The position numbers and the translations under genes were made by a program. Positions 6,262 to 10,088 of a DNA stretch of 10,088 nucleotides are shown one piece after another. The stretch covers positions 1-10,088 of the forward strand of contig CAJTLX010000080.1 in NCBI GenBank assembly GCA_910577165.1. The letters are read 5' to 3'. Below the pieces are notes generated by a model. It did not search any database and was not told the origin of the DNA. It saw only the letters and a list, made by a program, of their open reading frames with translations. Source of the stretch: an uncultured Lachnospiraceae bacterium. GTDB taxonomy: Bacteria > Bacillota > Clostridia > Lachnospirales > Lachnospiraceae. Position 1 is the stretch's first letter. Every line of letters begins with the position of its first letter.

Positions 6262-8103
6262 TTACTCCACCGTCACTGATTTCGCTAGATGTCTTGGCTG
6301 GTCAACATCGAGTCCGCGCAGGTAGGAAGTATTATAGGCAATTAGCTGCAGTACGACTGCCGCAGTAAACGGTGCAAAACGGTCGGAGGTTTCTGGCAGA
6401 TCAATCCGAAAATCATATAGTTCTGGCTCAATCACCGCATCTTTTGCCGTTACAAGAATCACAAACGCGCCGCGCGCACGTACCTCCTTGATATTTGACA
6501 CCATCTTAGCTAGTACATCATGTTGCGTTGCCAGCGCGATCACCGGGACATCCGGTGCGATTAGGGAGAGTGTACCATGTTTTAATTCCCCGGCGGCGTA
6601 GGACTCCGAATGAATGTAGGTGATCTCCTTTAATTTGATTGAACCCTCGCAGGAGAGCGCGTAATCCATCCCCCTGCCAATAAAGAAGAGGTCGCTCGCC
6701 TTAATCAGATGGCGGCTGATCGTTTTAAATTCGTCCCTGCGCTCTAATACCCGCTCGATCGAGAGAACAACGGAGGACAAATCTTCTGTATATTTTGCGC
6801 ATTGCTCAATTGGCATTCGCCCGCAGGCAAAGGCTGAGCGAAAGGCAATCAGATAGAATGCGGCAAGCTGTGCAGTGTAAGCCTTGGTGCTGGCCACCGC
6901 AATTTCCGGACCTGCGTGTGTGTAGAAAACATACTCACTCTCCCTTGCGATCGAGGAACCTTTGACATTGACAATCGAGAGGGTTCTCGCGCCCTTTGAT
7001 CTGGCAAGACGAAGTGCCGCCAAGGTATCGGCAGTCTCCCCGGACTGGGAAACCGTAATCACCAAGGTATTCGCATCAAGGATCGGGTTCTGGTAGCGAA
7101 ATTCCGAGGCAATATCAACAGTGACAGGAATGCGCAGGAATTCTTCAAAAAGAATTTTCCCCATCATTCCGGCGTGCATCGCCGTACCGCACGCCGTGAT
7201 AATAATGCGGGTAAGCCCCAAAAAAAGCGTATCCGGAATGCCGTCCGCAGTAAAATCCGGCAACATATAAAATTCACCGCTCTCACTGTATTTTACAAGG
7301 CGCGGGGTGATGGTGCGAAGAAGCGCGTCCGGCTGCTCGTGGATCTCCTTCTCCATATAATGCTTAAACCCGTTCTTCTGCGCGGAGGAAACATCCCAGG
7401 TCACTGTAAGATAATCCGAGGCAAGAACCTTTCCCTCAAGTGTCGTCACCTCGATCGCATCGCGTGTTAAGCAGGCAATTACATTTTCTTCCAATACGAA
7501 ATAATCTTTTGAATAGCGGAGCAGGGCGACCATATCTGAGGCGATAATGGAACCCATTTCTGTCTGACAGGCAACGAGTGGACTGCCCTTGCGGATACAG
7601 TAAATCTTATCCGGTTGGTCAGCAAAGAGAATACAGAATGCGTAGGCTCCCTCAAGGCGTGTAACGGCGGCAGCGATGGCGGTATGCGCATCCCCGGTAT
7701 AGAGGCTGTCAATTAGCATTGCCGCGATCTCGCTGTCCGTGTCCGAGACCGGACTTCTTCCCGTGGTGCTGAGTTCATCGCGCAGCGAGAGATAATTTTC
7801 AATAATTCCGTTGTGGATCAGAGTGACATTGCCGCAGGTATGCGGGTGGGCGTTCTCGCGTGAAACGCCGCCGTGTGTTGCCCAGCGCGTGTGACCGATC
7901 CCGCAAGTGGAAGCTAAGTCTTCCGGCACAAGTGCTTTTAACTCAGAAACTTTTCCTACGGATTTGATGGTGGTTATCCCCTTATCCTTGGTAAAACAGG
8001 AGATACCTGCACTGTCATAGCCCCGATATTCAAGTGAGGCAAGTCCTGCTAGCAGCACATCTTTGGCGCGCTCATAGCCAGTGAATCCAATGATTCCGCA
8101 CAT
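6262..8103 (-). CDS. glmS: glutamine--fructose-6-phosphate aminotransferase (isomerizing)
   Basis: Makes glucosamine-6-phosphate from fructose-6-phosphate and glutamine, the first committed step to UDP-GlcNAc and peptidoglycan, in the cytosol. The 613-residue product has the usual GlmS length. The N-terminal class II glutaminase domain starts MCGIIGFTGY, with Cys2 becoming the N-terminal nucleophile after Met removal; CGIGHTRWATHG (67-78), HNG (97-99) and DTDSE (121-125) follow. Two SIS sugar-binding domains cover about 290-430 and 460-600, with SQSGETADT (352-360) and SYAAGELKHG (501-510), and the family's C-terminal end LDVDQPRHLAKSVTVE. I placed the start at 8103, not at the upstream in-frame ATG at 8145, because the nucleophile must directly follow Met1 and GGAGG lies at 8112-8116 (minus strand), 8 bases before it. 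Expression is expected to be controlled by the ribozyme in its leader. Confidence 0.98.
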   Translation of the reverse strand: MCGIIGFTGYERAKDVLLAGLASLEYRGYDSAGISCFTKDKGITTIKSVGKVSELKALVPEDLASTCGIGHTRWATHGGVSRENAHPHTCGNVTLIHNGIIENYLSLRDELSTTGRSPVSDTDSEIAAMLIDSLYTGDAHTAIAAAVTRLEGAYAFCILFADQPDKIYCIRKGSPLVACQTEMGSIIASDMVALLRYSKDYFVLEENVIACLTRDAIEVTTLEGKVLASDYLTVTWDVSSAQKNGFKHYMEKEIHEQPDALLRTITPRLVKYSESGEFYMLPDFTADGIPDTLFLGLTRIIITACGTAMHAGMMGKILFEEFLRIPVTVDIASEFRYQNPILDANTLVITVSQSGETADTLAALRLARSKGARTLSIVNVKGSSIARESEYVFYTHAGPEIAVASTKAYTAQLAAFYLIAFRSAFACGRMPIEQCAKYTEDLSSVVLSIERVLERRDEFKTISRHLIKASDLFFIGRGMDYALSCEGSIKLKEITYIHSESYAAGELKHGTLSLIAPDVPVIALATQHDVLAKMVSNIKEVRARGAFVILVTAKDAVIEPELYDFRIDLPETSDRFAPFTAAVVLQLIAYNTSYLRGLDVDQPRHLAKSVTVE

Positions 8104-8173
8104 ATAAAAATCCTCCATATATTTTTTGGCGTTTTTCTGATGCACCGGAAAGAGAAGAATACCGTCTCTGATC

Positions 8174-8302
8174 GTGCCGCTTCTGTGTGGCGGTTGCCCG
8201 CTGGTTTGTCGACACGTAACATGTTCAGATACACGGGGGAGTCCCCGCCGAATTTTCGAACGCTCCCCGCCTCGTCAACCTGGCTTGCAGGTACATGGCG
8301 CT
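8174..8302 (-). ncRNA. glmS self-cleaving ribozyme
   Basis: On the minus strand the leader has the conserved glmS ribozyme core in order. The cleavage site A|GCGCC has A at 8302 and G1 at 8301. A short P2-like hairpin, ACCTG with CAGGT, follows. The invariant segment GTTGACGAGG ends at 8270, and TTCGGCGGGGAC spans 8252-8241. A P4 domain closes with GTGTCG (8215-8210) paired to CGGCAC (8179-8174) and is capped by a GCGG-GCAA-CCGC hairpin (8201-8190) with a GNRA tetraloop. From family knowledge, glucosamine-6-phosphate is the cofactor for cleavage, and the cut mRNA is degraded, giving product feedback on glmS. The glmS start codon lies about 70 bases downstream. P3 is the part I could not pair well. 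Confidence 0.93.
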
Positions 8303-8462
8303 AATTTTATCCTGGGGCGTGCCTAAAAACCGCTCTCTGTCAGATATAGTAATGGAGAGGATAAGTTTTTGGAGATGCCCTATAGCCACAAAATAACCGA
8401 TGCGCATTTTGCTTATCCTGTGACGGGAGATCCCGCAGATGCTATTGGAAGACATTTCTGTC
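8303..8462 (-). other. structured 5' leader upstream of the glmS ribozyme
   Basis: About 160 bases lie between the predicted glmS transcript start and the ribozyme cleavage site. On the minus strand AGGATAAG (8419-8412) pairs with CTTATCCT (8365-8358), enclosing a second stem, CAAAAT (8411-8406) with ATTTTG (8394-8389). A small CGGG/CCCG hairpin sits at 8424-8435. There is no T tract after these stems and no supported coding frame. The segment would be released when the ribozyme cuts. Confidence 0.4.
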
Positions 8463-8468
8463 AAAGTT

Positions 8469-8497
8469 ATTTTAGCATGAAAGTAGAGGAAAATCAA
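8469..8497 (-). promoter_or_regulatory. glmS promoter (sigma-A type)
   Basis: The minus strand reads TTGATT (8497-8492), a 17-base spacer, and TAAAAT (8474-8469), with an extended -10 TG one base before it. This is a strong vegetative promoter. The expected start is near 8462, giving a leader of about 360 bases before the glmS ATG. Confidence 0.8.
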
Positions 8498-8512
8498 GTC
8501 CTGTGTCGCAAT

Positions 8513-8541
8513 TTGTTCTTTTGCGCATAAAAAATTTTATA
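8513..8541 (+). promoter_or_regulatory. possible rightward promoter in the glmS-hprK intergenic region
   Basis: TTGTTC (8513-8518) and TTTATA (8536-8541) are 17 bases apart, inside a very AT-rich stretch where -10-like words occur by chance. If used, it would drive a short transcript running into the hairpins at 8589-8701. Confidence 0.25.
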
Positions 8542-8588
8542 TTATATATATTTATATGAGGTAAGTAATTTTGTTTTGCAAAATTTAT

Positions 8589-8706
8589 CCTTTAGCACTT
8601 GCAGTCATATTGTGACAACTTTTCGGAACAGCTAATCTGCCCATGTTCGCGCTCACAGCACAAACTGGTTGTGTGAAAGGGAGCGCGCTCAAAATCCCTT
8701 TGTTTT
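8589..8706 (+). promoter_or_regulatory. possible attenuator or terminated small RNA upstream of hprK
   Basis: AAAGGG (8676-8681) pairs with CCCTTT (8696-8701) and is followed by GTTTTC, a terminator-like arrangement. The same AAAGG bases can instead pair upstream: CCTTTAGCAC (8589-8598) with GTGTGAAAGG (8671-8680), nine of ten positions including a wobble. A third option is CGCGCTC (8648-8654) with GAGCGCG (8681-8687). The folds exclude each other, as in an attenuator. GTCA/TGAC (8604-8607 with 8613-8616) is a small inner hairpin. I do not recognise a known riboswitch. The rest of 8498-8868 shows nothing beyond AT-rich or purine-rich sequence. Confidence 0.35.
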
Positions 8707-8868
8707 CTATGATCTTTTCGCATTTCCCCCCTTTTATATTCTATGGATCAAGATAAGAAATGTCCCTGATTTCCGGTGAAAAATATAAAGAAGGCAGAAG
8801 AATAAGAACAAAAATACAATATTAAGGGACAAAATAAAAAGAAAAAGTGCAAAAACGGCAGCACCCCC

Positions 8869-8897
8869 TTTTCAATCGGGAAAGGTTGTGATAGAAT
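8869..8897 (+). promoter_or_regulatory. likely hprK promoter
   Basis: TTTTCA (8869-8874), a 17-base spacer, then TAGAAT (8892-8897), with TG one base before the -10 (extended -10). It lies 45 bases upstream of the hprK start codon, leaving a short leader that contains the ribosome site. Confidence 0.6.
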
Positions 8898-8942
8898 TAG
8901 AAATATGAGGAACATAAAATTCTATTGAACGGAGGATACCAA

Positions 8943-9887
8943 ATGTATACAGTTGGCTTAAAAAAGCTGGTGGAAAAGATGGCACTTGAGAATTGCACGC
9001 CGGAAATCGATCTCGCGGGCATCAAGATTTCACAGGCGGAGATCAACCGCCCAGCACTGCAGTTAACAGGATTTTTTGACTATTTTGACTCGGAGCGCAT
9101 CCAGATTATCGGAAATGTAGAACACGCTTTTATGCAGAAGATGGAGAAGGACCACGGTCTTGGAATTTTGAGAAAATTGATGAGTTTTAAGATGCCGTGC
9201 ATTGTATTCTGCCGAAATATCGAAGTTTCGGAGGAGATTAGACAGATAGGGATTGAATATGGGGTACCGATTCTGCGCACAGCGAAATCTACTTCCTCCT
9301 TTATGGCAGAAGTGATCCGCTGGCTCTGCGTGGAACTTGCGCCGCGCATCTCCATTCATGGGGTGCTTGTGGATGTCTACGGGGAAGGCATTCTGATTAT
9401 GGGCGAGAGCGGGATTGGAAAGAGCGAGGCAGCACTTGAATTGCTAAAGAGGGGACATCGCTTAGTGACAGATGATGTGGTGGAGATCAAAAAGGTGAGC
9501 GATGATACTCTAGTTGGTACAGCTCCGGATATCACCAGACATTTTATTGAACTGCGCGGCATTGGGATTGTGGATGTCAAAACCCTTTTCGGTGTGGAGA
9601 GCGTTAAGAATACCCAGTCGATCGATCTGGTGATCAATCTTGAGGAGTGGGACAGAGAAAAGGAATATGATCGCTTGGGGCTTGAGGAACAGTACACGGA
9701 GTTTCTTGGCAACAAAGTGGTCTGCCATAATATTCCAATCCGACCGGGGAGGAATCTTGCGATTATCTGCGAAACGGCAGCGGTGAATTTCCGCCAGAAG
9801 AAAATGGGATATAATGCGGCACAGGAACTCTATAAGCGCGTGACAAGCAATTTGATGAAAAACAGCACAGAAGGGGAGGAATCATAA
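8943..9887 (+). CDS. hprK: HPr kinase/phosphorylase
   Basis: Phosphorylates and dephosphorylates HPr of the PTS on its regulatory serine, and so controls CcpA-dependent carbon catabolite repression; cytosolic. The 314-residue length is normal. The N-terminal domain covers about 1-130. The kinase core has His139, the P-loop GESGIGKS (154-161), TDDVV (176-180, catalytic Asp pair), the HPrK signature HFIELRGIGIVDV (200-212) and the C-terminal IPIRPGRNLAIICETAA (264-280). I chose the ATG at 8943 because GGAGG at 8931-8935 lies 7 bases upstream; a TTG at 8925 in the same frame would place that ribosome site inside the gene. The glucokinase gene begins one base after its stop, so both form an operon. 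All key residues are present. Confidence 0.97.
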   Translation: MYTVGLKKLVEKMALENCTPEIDLAGIKISQAEINRPALQLTGFFDYFDSERIQIIGNVEHAFMQKMEKDHGLGILRKLMSFKMPCIVFCRNIEVSEEIRQIGIEYGVPILRTAKSTSSFMAEVIRWLCVELAPRISIHGVLVDVYGEGILIMGESGIGKSEAALELLKRGHRLVTDDVVEIKKVSDDTLVGTAPDITRHFIELRGIGIVDVKTLFGVESVKNTQSIDLVINLEEWDREKEYDRLGLEEQYTEFLGNKVVCHNIPIRPGRNLAIICETAAVNFRQKKMGYNAAQELYKRVTSNLMKNSTEGEES

Positions 9888-9888
9888 A

Positions 9889-10088
9889 ATGGGGCGGTAT
9901 ATCTTTGGAATTGATATTGGGGGAACCACTGTAAAATGCGGGCTTTTTACCGGGGAGGGGGAACTTCTTGAAAAGTGGGAGATCGTAACGCGCAGGGAGG
10001 AAAAGGGTGCGCATATCCTCTCCGATGTGGCGGCAGCAATCCTGGCAAAATGTGAGGAAAAAGGCATTGAGAAGGAGGAGGTAAAGGG
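9889..10088 (+). CDS. glcK: ROK-family glucokinase, N-terminal part (cut by window end)
   Basis: Only the first 66 codons are in the window. The start MGRYIFGIDIGGTTVKCGLF carries the ROK/actin-fold phosphate-binding motif DIGGTTVK (9-16), typical of glucokinases that phosphorylate glucose with ATP. GGAGG at 9875-9879 lies 9 bases before the ATG. The gene follows hprK with a one-base gap, so translation is probably coupled. An hprK-glucokinase pair is common in Clostridia (established context, from memory). The ROK zinc motif and substrate residues lie beyond the edge, so another ROK sugar kinase is possible. Confidence 0.82.
   Translation, partial: MGRYIFGIDIGGTTVKCGLFTGEGELLEKWEIVTRREEKGAHILSDVAAAILAKCEEKGIEKEEVK

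Noticed and set aside
7174..7470. Plus-strand open frame inside glmS, and similar antisense frames across the large genes
   Set aside because: They lie antisense to clear coding sequence, lack ribosome sites, and give compositionally odd proteins without motifs.
8104..8145. Earlier in-frame start for GlmS
   Set aside because: The N-terminal nucleophile Cys must directly follow the initiator Met, as it does at 8103, where a GGAGG site is also present; the extension would contain that site.
8436..8464. TTGACA on the minus strand (8464-8459) as a second glmS promoter
   Set aside because: A perfect -35 word, but the bases 17 downstream (CATCTG) are not a -10; the TTGATT/TAAAAT pair just upstream is far better.
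8225..8497. 90-codon minus-strand open frame upstream of glmS
   Set aside because: It overlaps the glmS promoter, leader and ribozyme, and its start lies upstream of the predicted transcript start.
8571..8615. Short TTG-started frame preceded by GAGG, as a leader peptide
   Set aside because: Only 14 codons, with a TTG start in an AT-rich stretch and no coding signal or regulatory codon run.
8851..8864. CcpA-binding (cre) site upstream of hprK
   Set aside because: TGCAAAAACGGCAGCA resembles a cre site, but the spacing between the TG..AA and CG elements is wrong by inserted A residues.

Overview
The window looks like chromosome of a low-to-mid GC Gram-positive anaerobe of the Clostridia, most likely a Lachnospiraceae member. 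The grounds are strong GGAGG-type ribosome sites, PT-rich tails on exported proteins, a glmS gene carrying a glmS ribozyme leader, and an hprK gene followed directly by a ROK glucokinase. The family assignment is inference. No mobile element, CRISPR array, tRNA or rRNA was seen.

Layout. Positions 1-216 hold no protein gene but are rich in hairpins, including a good minus-strand terminator with no minus-strand gene to its right, so a small RNA or a leftward leader is likely. Four rightward genes follow: a small SEC-C zinc-motif protein (223-726), a membrane-anchored putative glycoside hydrolase of the DUF4015 type (828-2321), and two secreted modular proteins that are paralogs of each other (2497-4809 and 4833-6176). 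A strong hairpin at 6198-6238 separates them from the convergent glmS gene (6262-8103, minus). The glmS leader holds a promoter at 8469-8497, an extra structured segment, and a recognisable glmS self-cleaving ribozyme at 8174-8302. After a 445-base intergenic stretch with a possible attenuator-like RNA and the hprK promoter come hprK (8943-9887) and the start of a glucokinase gene (9889 to the window edge).

How the genes fit together. glmS makes glucosamine-6-phosphate for peptidoglycan and is expected to be shut down by its own product through the ribozyme. hprK and the glucokinase belong to carbon-source sensing and sugar phosphorylation. The three consecutive exported products upstream (one membrane-anchored enzyme-like protein and two secreted modular proteins) suggest a cell-surface or extracellular function, but nothing in the sequence names the substrate.

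The least explained parts are the secreted paralog pair, the composition break inside the larger one, the orphan minus-strand terminator at the left edge, and the foldable RNA segment upstream of hprK.
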